DNA of 48,709 bases from an uncultured Clostridia bacterium (GCA_944387435.1 CALXEW010000013.1:1-48709), one strand, 5' to 3'. Shown: positions 17,000 through 26,307, numbered from the stretch's first letter. Numbers and translations: made by a program. The notes: generated by a model from the sequence alone, not told the origin.

Positions 17000-17038
17000 A
17001 AAAGCTTTATTTGAAAATAAAGCTTTTATTTTTTTATT
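17000..17038 (+). terminator. Intrinsic terminator
   Basis: AAAAGCTTTATT pairs with AATAAAGCTTTT over a 4-nt loop, followed by ATTTTTTTATTTT. Confidence 0.85.
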
Positions 17039-17145
17039 TTTAATGTATATTTTATAAAAAAATTAAAATACTAATATTATAATTTATTTTTCATAGAAAT
17101 TTGCTATGGAAAATATTGTTTATTTTTTTATTAGGAGGAATCTTT

Positions 17146-17604
17146 ATGTCTAAAAAATTAATATTTATTACATGTGCTATACTTATTAGTATCATCTTCT
17201 CTTTTAGTGTTTGCTTTGCAAATGATGCTACTAATATGGTAAAAGATGCTGCAAATGGCGTAAGAGATGCTGTCGGTGGTGCTGAAAATGCTATTGAAGA
17301 TGCTGCTGGTGGTGTTTCAAACACAGCTAAAAACATGACAGAAGGTATGGAAAATGGTGCAAATTCTGTTACTAATTCTATAACAAATTCTACAAGCACT
17401 ACTAAAGATACTAATGACGACACGAATAACAATGGGTATGTAGCAACTAGAACATCTACAGATACTAATCCAGCAACTTTTATGGGAATGACAGCAACAG
17501 CATGGACTTGGTTAATTATGGGAATAGCTGCAATAGCAATTGTTGCTTTAGTTTGGTATTATTCAAGTCAAATTCGTGGTTCAAGATATGACGATAGAGA
17601 TTAA
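17146..17604 (+). CDS. Small secreted/membrane protein with amphipathic repeat
   Basis: Protein of 152 residues. I start it at the ATG at 17146, which has AGGAGGA 7 nt upstream, rather than at upstream in-frame codons. A signal peptide (1-24, ending VCFA) is followed by a repeated amphipathic helix (NMVKDAANGVRDAVGGAENA) of the kind seen in YtxH-like or LEA-like stress proteins. A Thr/Asn-rich linker comes next, then a C-terminal helix (about 118-140) and a charged tail SRYDDRD. It probably spans the membrane with its helical part outside. Function unknown. Confidence 0.72.
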   Translation: MSKKLIFITCAILISIIFSFSVCFANDATNMVKDAANGVRDAVGGAENAIEDAAGGVSNTAKNMTEGMENGANSVTNSITNSTSTTKDTNDDTNNNGYVATRTSTDTNPATFMGMTATAWTWLIMGIAAIAIVALVWYYSSQIRGSRYDDRD

Positions 17605-17615
17605 TTATTCTTTTA

Positions 17616-17655
17616 AATGCACTTTAAACTAATTTAAGGTGCATTCTTTTTCTTT
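17616..17655 (+). terminator. Intrinsic terminator before smpB
   Basis: AATGCAC pairs with GTGCATT, extended by TTTAAA-rich arms, followed by CTTTTTCTTTTT. Confidence 0.75.
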
Positions 17656-17701
17656 TTATGATATAATACTTATTGTAAGATAAATATTAGGAGTAGTAAT
17701 A

Positions 17702-18160
17702 ATGAATACAAAATTAATTTCAAAAAATCCAACTGCATATCATAACTATGCAATTGAAGACAAATTAGAAACTGGAATTGTACTTTCAGGTACAGAGATA
17801 AAATCTATAAGAAAAGGAAAAGCAAACCTTAAGGATAGTTATGCTATTATAAAAAATAGTGAAGTTTTTATTGTTGGAATGCACATTAGTCCATACGAGC
17901 ACGGAAACATCTTCAATAAAGACCCTTTACGTGATAGGAAGCTTTTATTAAATAAAAGAGAAATTAACAAATTAATAGGTTTGACAAAGCAAAAAGGTTA
18001 TAGTTTAGTTCCTATTAGCTTATATTTTAAAGGAAGTTTAGTAAAAGTAGAACTAGGTATTGGCAAAGGTAAAAAATTATATGATAAACGTCAAGATATT
18101 GCAAAAAAAGATGCAGAGCGTAGAATAAATCAAGCTATGAAACAAAAATACAGAGAATAA
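17702..18160 (+). CDS. smpB: SsrA-binding protein SmpB
   Basis: Partner of tmRNA in trans-translation, which rescues stalled ribosomes. Its 152 residues are the normal length. Family landmarks are present: [29 protein letters not shown] at 9-37, [22 protein letters not shown] in the OB-fold, and the basic C-terminal tail [21 protein letters not shown] that enters the empty mRNA channel. GGAG lies upstream, and TATAAT at 17662-17667 is a plausible -10. The ssrA RNA gene is often nearby in Clostridia but was not found here. It is relevant to the frameshift hypothesis, since stalls at CGG would be substrates. Confidence 0.95.
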   Translation: MNTKLISKNPTAYHNYAIEDKLETGIVLSGTEIKSIRKGKANLKDSYAIIKNSEVFIVGMHISPYEHGNIFNKDPLRDRKLLLNKREINKLIGLTKQKGYSLVPISLYFKGSLVKVELGIGKGKKLYDKRQDIAKKDAERRINQAMKQKYRE

Positions 18161-18181
18161 TTTTTTCTCTCTGTATTTTCA
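18147..18181. terminator. Bidirectional terminator between smpB and DUF2207
   Basis: AAAATACAGAGA pairs with TCTCTGTATTTT across an 11-nt loop that is T-rich. It starts inside the last smpB codons and serves the convergent DUF2207 gene too. Confidence 0.7.
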
Positions 18182-18195
18182 CAATTTTATTAAGT

Positions 18196-20460
18196 TTAGA
18201 AACGACCTCCGCCGCCTCCTCCGGCCTCCGCCGTCCGCCGTCCGCCAGACGAACCACCTCCAAAGCCTCCGCCTGAACTATATGAAGACGTACTAATACT
18301 TTCTGAACTAGTATGTATAGCTGTCCTTACGCTATTGTTCAATTCTCTTGTTATTCCTAGATTTATACTATGATATATTAATAAATTAGTATCAACATCA
18401 CTTGTATTTGTTGTTATATACATTTTCATTTTCTTTTCTACTTTATCGGCACATCCTAAAACTGTTGCTGTAACTAAATATTTTTCCCATAAAGTAATTT
18501 CAGGCAAATCTTTTTCTTCAAAATTACTAAAGTCTTTTAAAAATCTTTTATGTGCAAGCCATTTTGAATATTCCTCTTTTCCTTTAGAAGTCCTATTTTT
18601 ATCTTTTAATCCTATAATTAAATAGATAATATTAATTAATGATACTCCTATTAAATATTCTAAAACTTGCAATCCATAATTATTAAGGCCATAAAATACT
18701 CCAAATGCCATAAATAGACTAAATACATAATTTATACTTGTTAAAATTGTATATGTGATAGATAATCCATTTTCCTTAAAATATTCTTTAAAACCAACTT
18801 CCTCTTTAGTCACTTTTTTAAATTCATCAATTTTCTTAATTAGCCTTTTTGCTCTATTAATACTTTTACCATAGTTTTTTAATTTTTTAATATTACACTT
18901 ATTGTCTTTTCCAACCATATTAAATAATACATCTAAAACTATAACTTCTGCACTTGTTCCTGTGTAATTTTCATTTTCAAGAATTAATATTATATCTTCA
19001 TTATTAGGATTTTTTTCATAAGATATTACTTTTTTATTGATTAAGTTTAATATAGTAGCTGAAAATCCTATATTAGTACTTTTTCTTTTCATTAAGTACT
19101 CTAAAACATTTGGATTATCCTCACTTGGAAAGTCCCTATAATAATTTCCTTTAAATTTATGTCTTTCATTTATTACTTTTATAAGTTTATATATAGCAAT
19201 AACACCTAAAGCAATATTTGTAACTATAACAATCGTTGTAAGAATTGTTCTTATTCTTGCTTGTTTTACTTCTAGTATTTCTTCCAATTTTTCACATATA
19301 TCTAGATATTTCTCTTTTGTTTCTACATCAAAACCCTCTTCTATTTCTTCTTTAAAATCATCTAATCTATTTCTAGTTAAAAACATATAGTTACTATCTG
19401 TTAAACTTTCTAAACTATATTCTAACTCTTCTTTCCAATCTTCATTTACTAAATCTTTAGTATTCTCAATTCTAACTAAAAAGTTTTGTTTTTCCTCACT
19501 TGTTTCATCTAACTCATTTACTAATTCTAATGCATAATTATATCTATACATACTTGGATATTCTTCTAAATCGAGCACAGCCTCACTTGCTTCGTTTTCT
19601 AATTCCAATTTTTCATTTTCTCTATCACGATTTGCTGTATCCGCCATCATTTCTTCATATTTCAAAATATTTTCTCTTCCATCTACATTAGATTTTTTAG
19701 TAGCCAAAGGTACCAAATCTTTATTAAACATAACTCTTACAGTTTCTGGAGTATAATTGTCCACATTTTTATCTTCAAAATATAGAGTTCTAGAATCTAA
19801 AATCTCATTTCTTCCTGTTAATGGTCCATGGGACCAAATTCTAACATCATTATCTTCTCTTGGTAAATGTATTAAAACTTGGAAATCTTGTATATTTTCT
19901 TCAAAATAGTCTCCTAGAACATTCCAATATAATTCTGCAACATCATTATGTACAACTACTGCATTATTGATAGTATATTCTATACAAATAACCTTATTTT
20001 TATTATCTGGACAATAAATTTTAAAATCCATACCTGAACTATCTTCTGTAAGTTCATAAATTCCATATTTACCATTTGAAGCTCTTTTTACTTCTTCATA
20101 TATAGTTTCTACATTTTCAATATCGTCTATTGAATCAAAATTTTCTTGTGATATATCATATACCTTAATATCTTTCATTCCGGTTCCATTATAAATATCT
20201 GTATTTCCTGCAAAATTACTATATATTCCCGTAAAAGTAGTCGCATAAGTATTTTTGAAATCTATTTCTCTTAATCTACCATTATATTCTCCATTAAGCC
20301 ATGCCGCTTCTCTTACTGTTATTGAACCATCTTCATTAATAGTTATATCTTGATATAATAGTTTTGTAGTTTCGTTATCCGCAAATACATTATTTGCTAA
20401 AGAAACCACTAATAAAGCAATAATAAATATTAATACCATTTTTATTCTTTTCATATTCAT
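18196..20460 (-). CDS. DUF2207 membrane protein 1, Gly tail with three CGG shifts
   Basis: Membrane protein of about 753 residues: signal peptide (1-27), external beta-rich DUF2207 domain (about 30-270, with TITVREAAWLNGEYNGRLREIDFKNTY), coiled region, one helix near 405-430, a cytoplasmic domain, a helix pair near 555-600, and a Gly-rich tail. The function of the family is not established. Read normally the tail is SSGGRRTAEAGGGGGGRF. It contains CGG at 18238-18240; skipping that C brings CGG 18231-18233 and then 18221-18223 into frame, and skipping all three gives 13 consecutive Gly before RF. Three shifts total one codon, so the stop is the same either way. The pure Gly tail is what this family normally shows. 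Confidence 0.85.
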   Translation of the reverse strand: MNMKRIKMVLIFIIALLVVSLANNVFADNETTKLLYQDITINEDGSITVREAAWLNGEYNGRLREIDFKNTYATTFTGIYSNFAGNTDIYNGTGMKDIKVYDISQENFDSIDDIENVETIYEEVKRASNGKYGIYELTEDSSGMDFKIYCPDNKNKVICIEYTINNAVVVHNDVAELYWNVLGDYFEENIQDFQVLIHLPREDNDVRIWSHGPLTGRNEILDSRTLYFEDKNVDNYTPETVRVMFNKDLVPLATKKSNVDGRENILKYEEMMADTANRDRENEKLELENEASEAVLDLEEYPSMYRYNYALELVNELDETSEEKQNFLVRIENTKDLVNEDWKEELEYSLESLTDSNYMFLTRNRLDDFKEEIEEGFDVETKEKYLDICEKLEEILEVKQARIRTILTTIVIVTNIALGVIAIYKLIKVINERHKFKGNYYRDFPSEDNPNVLEYLMKRKSTNIGFSATILNLINKKVISYEKNPNNEDIILILENENYTGTSAEVIVLDVLFNMVGKDNKCNIKKLKNYGKSINRAKRLIKKIDEFKKVTKEEVGFKEYFKENGLSITYTILTSINYVFSLFMAFGVFYGLNNYGLQVLEYLIGVSLINIIYLIIGLKDKNRTSKGKEEYSKWLAHKRFLKDFSNFEEKDLPEITLWEKYLVTATVLGCADKVEKKMKMYITTNTSDVDTNLLIYHSINLGITRELNNSVRTAIHTSSESISTSSYSSGGGFGGGSSGGRRTAEAGGGGGGRF

Positions 20461-20478
20461 CCCCCAAATACAAATTAT

Positions 20479-20506
20479 GATATAGGAAGAAATAACTTCC
20501 TATATC
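20479..20506 (-). terminator. Hairpin after the aldolase gene
   Basis: GATATAGGAAG pairs perfectly with CTTCCTATATC across 6 nt, between the aldolase stop and the DUF2207 start. The following T run on the minus strand is weak, so termination may be partial. Confidence 0.5.
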
Positions 20507-20543
20507 ATTTTTGCCTACATAACAAATTCAATTTAGTATATTC

Positions 20544-21473
20544 TTATATTTTATTACTTGAACCGAAAACATCTACCATTTTATGTTTTACTGTTTCTTT
20601 AATTAAATCTCTTGCAGGTGTTAAATATTTTCTTGGGTCAAATGCACTTGGTTCTTCTACAAATACTTTTCTAATTCCAGCAGTCATTGCTAATCTTAAG
20701 TCTGTATCTACATTTATTTTTGATACACCAGATACACTTGCTTCATGTAATATTTCGTCTGGTACTCCTTTTGCTCCTGGTATATTTCCACCATATTTAT
20801 TACACATATCTACTAACTCAGGAATAACTGTTGATGCTCCATGTAATACTATTGGAGTATTTGGTATTTTTTCTTTTATTTCTTTTAATATATCAAATCT
20901 AAGTTTTGCCTCTCCTTTAAATTTATATGCTCCATGGCTTGTACCAATTGCAATTGCTAAAGAATCACATCCTGTTCTTCTTACAAATTCTTCAGCTTGG
21001 TCAGGATCTGTATACATAGCATCTTTAGCATCCACATTTACGTCATCTTCAATTCCTGCTAATTTTCCAAGTTCAGCTTCTACAACAACGCCTTTAGAAT
21101 GAGCATAATCTACTACTTGTTTTGTAAGTCTTACATTTTCTTCAAAATCATATTTTGAACCATCTATCATAACAGACGTAAACCCATTATCAATACACAT
21201 TTTAGCTGTTTCAAAATCTGGTCCATGGTCTAAATGAACTGCTACTGGAACTTCTGGGTGTTCTTCAACTGCTGCCTCTATCATTTTCATTAAATATCCT
21301 ATTCTGGCATATTTTATCGCACTTGATGATGCTTGTAATATAACTGGAGATTTAGTTTCTGCAGCAGCATCCATAATTCCTTGTATTATTTCCATATTAT
21401 TTACATTAAATGCTCCTATTGCATATCCTTCTTTCATTGATTTTTCAAACATATCCTTTGTTGTAACTAACAT
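20544..21473 (-). CDS. fba: Class II fructose-bisphosphate aldolase
   Basis: Zinc-dependent aldolase that splits fructose 1,6-bisphosphate in glycolysis, 309 residues as expected. PVAVHLDHGPDF carries the metal and catalytic residues His80, Asp82 and His83. SVMIDGSKYDFEENV, VEAELGKLAG, the metal site near TSHGAYKF, and VLHGAST follow in normal order. The end ARDLIKETVKHKMVDVFGSSNK is typical. A GGAGG site precedes the ATG. It is a single gene in the cytoplasm, flanked by hairpins. Confidence 0.95.
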   Translation of the reverse strand: MLVTTKDMFEKSMKEGYAIGAFNVNNMEIIQGIMDAAAETKSPVILQASSSAIKYARIGYLMKMIEAAVEEHPEVPVAVHLDHGPDFETAKMCIDNGFTSVMIDGSKYDFEENVRLTKQVVDYAHSKGVVVEAELGKLAGIEDDVNVDAKDAMYTDPDQAEEFVRRTGCDSLAIAIGTSHGAYKFKGEAKLRFDILKEIKEKIPNTPIVLHGASTVIPELVDMCNKYGGNIPGAKGVPDEILHEASVSGVSKINVDTDLRLAMTAGIRKVFVEEPSAFDPRKYLTPARDLIKETVKHKMVDVFGSSNKI

Positions 21474-21547
21474 AATAATTCCTCCTTTTTAAACTTTGTT
21501 TTCTACCTTGTTATTTTATTTCTTATTTCATAATATGTCAAGTATTT

Positions 21548-21627
21548 TGAAACAAATAGGGACAGGCAACTTTTGTTTCACTTTTCCATTATTTTACAAA
21601 ATGAAACATTTTAGCCCCGTCCCTAAT
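21548..21627. repeat. Intergenic GGGACGGG inverted-repeat element
   Basis: Outer arms AGGGACAGGC (21558-21567) and GCCCCGTCCCT (21614-21624) flank inner arms GTTTCA and TGAAAC. It lies between cysK and the aldolase gene. It belongs to the same dispersed family as hairpins near 11100, 31270 and 44070. Confidence 0.6.
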
Positions 21628-21631
21628 TTTT

Positions 21632-22597
21632 TCACTCATATTTTAATAGCTCTATTTTATTTGATATAAAATCTATATTATTGCTAATAGCTTTACTTAA
21701 ATCAGTTGATAAATATTTTTTATTATCATCTGCAAATACTGTTACAACATTTCTTTCAATTTTTGATGCAAGCAAAACTGAACCTATCAAATTAGCTCCT
21801 GCTGAAATTCCAACTCCTAACCCTAATTCTTTTGCTAATTTTCTTGACATATTAACCGCATCCTCATCATTTACTAATATAATCTCATCAAGTTTGCTTT
21901 TATTTAATAGGTCTGGTACAAAATCATCTCCTATTCCTTCTATTTTATGCTGACCTAATATTTTTCCTTTAGATATTATTGGCATCTTATCAGGCTCTAA
22001 TGCTACTATTTTTATATCTTTAAATTCTTCTTTTAGCCTATCTCCTATTCCCATTAGAGTTCCACCAGTACCAACTCCTGAGACAAACCCTCCTACTATT
22101 TCTCCTAAATGTTTTAACGTATCTACTATTTCTTTTCCTGTTGTATCAAAATGTGCTTTATAATTATTAATATTTCCAAATTGATTTGCTAAAAAGCCAT
22201 TCTTTTCTATAGCTAATTTTTTGGCTTCTTCTACACACCTTATAAATCCTCCTTCTTCCTTTGATATTAATATTACTTCAGCTCCATAATTTTTCATTAA
22301 TTCTATTCTTTCTTTACTTGCCCAGTTTGGCATAAAAATGTACAAAGGATGTTTATAATAAGAACATAAAGCCGCAAGTGAAATTCCTGTATTCCCACTT
22401 GTAGCTTCTATTATAGGCATACCTTGTTTTAAAATTCCTTGTTTTTTAGCCTTATTTATTATATAAAAAGCAACTCTATCTTTAATGCTTCCTGTTAAAT
22501 TATAGTATTCTAATTTTGTAAATACTTTTATTTCTTTTTCTTTATATTTACAAATAATTTTTATCATAGGAGTATTTCCAATTAACTTAGCTAACAT
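21632..22597 (-). CDS. cysK: Cysteine synthase-family PLP enzyme
   Basis: Fold-type II PLP enzyme of 321 residues that makes cysteine from O-acetylserine and sulfide (O-acetylserine sulfhydrylase). NLTGSIKDR carries the PLP lysine Lys39, EATSGNTGISLAAL (64-77) is the substrate loop, and GFVSGVGTGGTLMGIG is the phosphate-binding loop. GIGDDFVPDLL and GISAGAN are family motifs. The start overlaps the stop of the peroxiredoxin gene by 7 nt, implying translational coupling between cysteine supply and peroxide defence. A cystathionine beta-synthase-type use of other substrates cannot be excluded. Confidence 0.88.
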   Translation of the reverse strand: MLAKLIGNTPMIKIICKYKEKEIKVFTKLEYYNLTGSIKDRVAFYIINKAKKQGILKQGMPIIEATSGNTGISLAALCSYYKHPLYIFMPNWASKERIELMKNYGAEVILISKEEGGFIRCVEEAKKLAIEKNGFLANQFGNINNYKAHFDTTGKEIVDTLKHLGEIVGGFVSGVGTGGTLMGIGDRLKEEFKDIKIVALEPDKMPIISKGKILGQHKIEGIGDDFVPDLLNKSKLDEIILVNDEDAVNMSRKLAKELGLGVGISAGANLIGSVLLASKIERNVVTVFADDNKKYLSTDLSKAISNNIDFISNKIELLKYE

Positions 22598-23289
22598 TTT
22601 TTTTCACCTTCATTGTCACCTATACATTTTTTACTTGGCTGTTTAAAACTCAAATACCAATTGATTCCATTTCTGTTTCTATTTATATATTCTACCCTTT
22701 CTTCCAATTCACTATACGTTTGTGGACTAGATACTATTATTGGTTGATTTGGCATCCAGTTTGCAGCAGTAGCACCACCCATACAATCTACCATTTGAAG
22801 TGCTTTTACCGTTCTTAATATCTCTGGAATAAATCTTCCAACATTCACTGGATATATTAATATAGTTCTTACAATTTGTTTATCATCAATTATATAAACA
22901 TTTCTAACAGTTTCTGTTGTACTCATTTCATTAGATATCATTCCATATTTTCTTGCAATTATGCTATTTCTATCTGCTATTATAGGAAATGATATTTTTA
23001 TTCCAGTCCTACAATAAATATCATACACCCAAGCTAAATGAGAACTATTACTATCTACACTTAATCCTAATAGCTCTGTATTTATTTCTTTAAAATATGT
23101 ATGCGCTCTTGTAAACGCTATCATCTCTGTAGTACATACAGGTGTAAAATCTCCGGGATGTGAAAATAATATTAACCATTTTCCTTCATAATCTTTTAAA
23201 CTTATTGTACCAAAAGTAGACATAGCCTCAAAAAGAGGTGCTTTTTCACCAATTTTAACATTTCCATTTTCTAATAATTCATAATTCAT
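22591..23289 (-). CDS. Peroxiredoxin, Prx6/AhpC type
   Basis: Thiol peroxidase of 232 residues that reduces peroxides. The catalytic motif HPGDFTPVCTTE places the peroxidatic Cys at 52. The long C-terminal region with VDCMGGATAANWMPNQP is that of the Prx6-like, archaeal-type subfamily, often called 1-Cys. Further cysteines near the C-terminus (KKCIGDNEGEKKC) could serve as resolving residues. It is the first gene of a two-gene operon with cysteine synthase. Confidence 0.9.
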   Translation of the reverse strand: MNYELLENGNVKIGEKAPLFEAMSTFGTISLKDYEGKWLILFSHPGDFTPVCTTEMIAFTRAHTYFKEINTELLGLSVDSNSSHLAWVYDIYCRTGIKISFPIIADRNSIIARKYGMISNEMSTTETVRNVYIIDDKQIVRTILIYPVNVGRFIPEILRTVKALQMVDCMGGATAANWMPNQPIIVSSPQTYSELEERVEYINRNRNGINWYLSFKQPSKKCIGDNEGEKKC

Positions 23290-23398
23290 AAAAATAAACT
23301 CCTTTCATTTCTATATATTATGAAAGAAGTTTTATTTTGTTAATTCATTTATTCTTGTAAATGAACACAGTTTTATTTGTTTATTTCTTAATATTTCA

Positions 23399-24208
23399 CT
23401 ATTTTAATAAATGTAATTTTATTGACCTAGTTTTTTGTATATGGTTATATGTTTCTAATATTTTAGTTACATTATTTTTAGTTATTTCTAAATCCTTTTG
23501 CATTTTTTCTTGTGTTTCTCTTACAAATAACAAATTATTGTTCATTGCAGACTGTGTACTTTTTAAAGAATTAACAATTTTTCTTATATTGTTTTGTCCG
23601 TTTTGTAGTTTATTCTGTTTTTTATTTATACTTACAATATCACTTTCCATTATTTCTTGCTTTTCTTTTATAACTACAATATCGTTTTCCATTATTTCTT
23701 GTTTTTCTTTTATGATTGCAATATCGTTTTCCATTATTTCTTGCTTTTCTTTTATAACTGCAATATCGTTTTCCATTATTTCTTGCTTTTCTTTTATAAC
23801 TGCAATATTGTTTTCCATTATTTCTTGCTTTTCTTTTATAACTGCAATATCGTTTTCTATTATTTCTTGCTTTTCTTTTATAACTACAATATCGTTTTCC
23901 ATTATTTCTTGTTTTTCTTTTATGATTGCAATATCGTTTTCCATTATTTCTTGCTTTTCTTTTATGATTGCAATATCGTTTTCCATTATTTCTTGCTTTT
24001 CTTTTATGACTGCAATATCGTTTTTCATTACTGTTTGCTCTTCTTTTATTGCTACAATATCACTTTCCATTATTTTCTGCTTTTCTTTTATGACTGCAAT
24101 ATCACTTTTCATTACTTTTTGTTCTTCTTTTATGCTTGTAATATCGCTTTTCATAGTCTTAATATCAGAATGCATATCAGTAAGTAAACTCATTATTTTT
24201 TCTTCCAT
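23399..24208 (-). CDS. Coiled-coil protein of tandem 14-residue repeats
   Basis: Protein of 269 residues made almost wholly of a heptad-based coiled coil. The core is about a dozen copies of a 14-residue unit like MENDIAVIKEKQEI, with hydrophobic positions every 3-4 residues and Lys/Glu pairs between. The N-terminus MEEKIMSLLTDMHSDIKTMK and the last 70 residues are less regular. There is no signal peptide, membrane helix or enzyme domain. The DNA is a 42-bp tandem repeat, so copy number is likely to vary. Similar short 'MEEKI..LL..M' coiled-coil proteins are common in Clostridia with no known role. Confidence 0.8.
   Translation of the reverse strand: MEEKIMSLLTDMHSDIKTMKSDITSIKEEQKVMKSDIAVIKEKQKIMESDIVAIKEEQTVMKNDIAVIKEKQEIMENDIAIIKEKQEIMENDIAIIKEKQEIMENDIVVIKEKQEIIENDIAVIKEKQEIMENNIAVIKEKQEIMENDIAVIKEKQEIMENDIAIIKEKQEIMENDIVVIKEKQEIMESDIVSINKKQNKLQNGQNNIRKIVNSLKSTQSAMNNNLLFVRETQEKMQKDLEITKNNVTKILETYNHIQKTRSIKLHLLK
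23640..24150 (-). repeat. 42-bp tandem repeat array inside the coiled-coil gene
   Basis: About 12 units of 42 bp encoding MENDIAxIKEKQEI. Neighbouring units are nearly identical (only occasional third-base or Ile/Val changes) between 23650 and 24000 and diverge toward both ends. The unit keeps frame, so gain or loss only changes coiled-coil length. Confidence 0.85.
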
Positions 24209-24321
24209 GAAATTTCACTCCTTTCTAACTTTGTAATATTTTTTAAACTAATTATAAAAACGAATTTAATTATCAAGCATTTGCAAAAAACTCTTTATTT
24301 CTGAATTTATATATCGAATTA

Positions 24322-24350
24322 ATTTTACTATTTAATTTATATTCAGTCAA
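24322..24350 (-). promoter_or_regulatory. Promoter of the coiled-coil gene
   Basis: TTGACT, a 17-nt spacer and TAAAAT on the minus strand, about 110 nt before the start. The rest of the 24209-24504 gap is AT-rich and I see nothing else in it. Confidence 0.55.
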
Positions 24351-24504
24351 TAGTAAATATATAGAATTTTAAATTTTTTTGATAATTAAAAATAAGAATT
24401 TAAAATTAAATTAAATTTCAATTTCTATAACGTAAAATTTTTAAGAAATTGTTAACAAATAAAACTTTTTATATAATAACATATAATTTTTAAAAAAGCA
24501 AATT

Positions 24505-24543
24505 AAAACAACCTCAAATTATATTATTCAAGGTTGTTTTTTT
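24505..24543. terminator. Terminator after the DnaB-like gene
   Basis: AAAACAACCT pairs with AGGTTGTTTT over a 16-nt loop, with T runs usable on both strands. It lies 34 nt past the stop. Confidence 0.75.
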
Positions 24544-24576
24544 ATAGTTTTTTAATCTTACTTATTACTTTATATA

Positions 24577-26307
24577 TTATTCTTCTTCTGGATTTTGTTT
24601 TAAACGTAAATATCCAAGTTCCTCCCATACATTATATGCAAGATTTAATCTAAATAATAAAGTTGGTTTTGCTCCAGCTCTGTTTTTATCAACTACACAT
24701 GCATAATATCTAACATCTGGGTCTTTATACTTTGTAAGTTCGAAAAATTTAGTATCTACCTCATTTAACGAATACTCATAATCTCCAAGTGTCTCTCTAT
24801 TTATTTGCTTCATTAAACAAAGTGTATCTAGAACTTCTTTTACTGTTCTACTTACTGCTAAGTCATTTACATCCAAATTTACTGGTAATGTTTTACTTTC
24901 CGTTAATTGTAATGTTGAACAAATATATAAATTGAAGTTTTGAGCTAAGTTTGACAAAATTGTTGCTGTCTTCTTTAACTCTTCTCCTATACCTATATTT
25001 GCTGTATCTGTTTTTAAAGTATCATAAAATACATATTCTATTTGCTCTTTATAATAGTAATTCATTATAACTTTTTGCAATTCATCATTTGTATGGTCTG
25101 TTATATTAATAAAATAAATTGCATTTTTCATTTCTTTATTTGCCCAATTTGTAATCTCTATTGTTTTTCTAAATTCTTCTGACTCCTTTGTTAATCTTTT
25201 TACAAAATCTGATTGTTTTTCATTTGGTTTCTTTAATATAAATCCTTCTTCGTCTGTTTCTACATTACTTGGGTCATCTGCTCTATATTTAAACTCTAAT
25301 AACTCTCCTTCTGTCTTACTTAAATGTACACCGTGCAATTTTTGAATTGCTTTATTATTAATTATTGTTGTAATAAAGCACAACTTCATTTTTTCTTCAG
25401 ACATCTCATTTGATATAATTAACACTTTCTTTTTATGAACTAGCGAAACATGTGCTGCAATGTCAATTGTAAACCTACTTTTACCAGAGTTTGAAGGCAT
25501 TGCAAACGCCATTGTCTCCCCTTTTCTTATCCCTTTAAATACACTAGTAAGTATTGGAAATGGAAGTGGTAATCCATTTCTTAAATTATTATCTCCGGAT
25601 TCTAGAAAAGATGTAAGGTCTTTGTTTAGAACAGCACGTTTAAATTTTTCTGTTGCATTTACTTGCTCTATTGCACTTTTTACTTCTTCTACTGACATTT
25701 CATCATAAAGGTCATATTGTGTTATTTCAACAACCCTATCTTGAATATTTTTTATAGGAATTGCTAAATAATTTTTTCTTAAAATAAAAAGTTTTCTTAA
25801 ATCTATATAAATTTTTTCTATATCATATTCTTCATCTTTTACTGCATTTTTTAATTGCACTTTAAATTTATAAACTTTTTCATTGTCTTTTGCAAAATTA
25901 AACCCTTTTTTGGCATCTTCAGAACTGTAAGCTCCACCTTCTGTAAATAGAATACTTTTATATACATTTAAGCATTCACTATCTTCAAAATAGCATTCTT
26001 CAAAAGGGAAATAATATTTTACAATAAGTTTTGGATTATTTAACAACACACCTATAAATAGATGTTCTAATTCTACGTCACTTAATTCAGATGGATATAC
26101 GCCCTGACTTTCAGGTTCTTCTTGAATTGTTTCATCTTCGTCATCTTCCTCTTGCATTTTACTTAATTCATCTATTTTCTTATATGCCACCATATAATCT
26201 TTATCAATTAGTTTTTCCTTTATCTCTTCTATTAACTTCTTATTTTTTTCTGTTACTTTTATAGTATCTAATATTTTATATATTCCTTTAATTTTATCAT
26301 CTTCCAT
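24577..26307 (-). CDS. DnaB-like RecA-fold ATPase
   Basis: Protein of 576 residues related to replicative DNA helicases of the DnaB family. An acidic N-terminal part is followed by a DnaB-N-like region (about 70-135, DVELEHLFIGVLLNNPKL). The RecA-like core has Walker A at 270-278 (MPSNSGKSR), followed by KKVLIISNEMSEEKMKL, and an ICSTLQLTESKTLP segment in the position where DnaB proteins have their Q-motif. It then has DVNDLAVSRTVKEVLDTLC. A 100-residue insert (about 310-410) separates the core strands. It stands alone, with no primase, loader or phage gene nearby. It could be an accessory helicase of mobile-element origin or a non-replicative ATPase. Confidence 0.75.
   Translation of the reverse strand: MEDDKIKGIYKILDTIKVTEKNKKLIEEIKEKLIDKDYMVAYKKIDELSKMQEEDDEDETIQEEPESQGVYPSELSDVELEHLFIGVLLNNPKLIVKYYFPFEECYFEDSECLNVYKSILFTEGGAYSSEDAKKGFNFAKDNEKVYKFKVQLKNAVKDEEYDIEKIYIDLRKLFILRKNYLAIPIKNIQDRVVEITQYDLYDEMSVEEVKSAIEQVNATEKFKRAVLNKDLTSFLESGDNNLRNGLPLPFPILTSVFKGIRKGETMAFAMPSNSGKSRFTIDIAAHVSLVHKKKVLIISNEMSEEKMKLCFITTIINNKAIQKLHGVHLSKTEGELLEFKYRADDPSNVETDEEGFILKKPNEKQSDFVKRLTKESEEFRKTIEITNWANKEMKNAIYFINITDHTNDELQKVIMNYYYKEQIEYVFYDTLKTDTANIGIGEELKKTATILSNLAQNFNLYICSTLQLTESKTLPVNLDVNDLAVSRTVKEVLDTLCLMKQINRETLGDYEYSLNEVDTKFFELTKYKDPDVRYYACVVDKNRAGAKPTLLFRLNLAYNVWEELGYLRLKQNPEEE

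Noticed and set aside
17605..18195. tmRNA gene next to smpB
   Set aside because: There is no tRNA-like end or tag reading frame; the spaces hold only terminators and a promoter.
23640..24150. CRISPR array
   Set aside because: The 42-bp units are contiguous with no unique spacers and encode a continuous heptad repeat.
23361..24236. Open frames of 291 and 176 codons opposite the coiled-coil gene
   Set aside because: They are mirror images of the 42-bp repeat, without start signals; the minus-strand frame has the ribosome site, promoter and heptad pattern.
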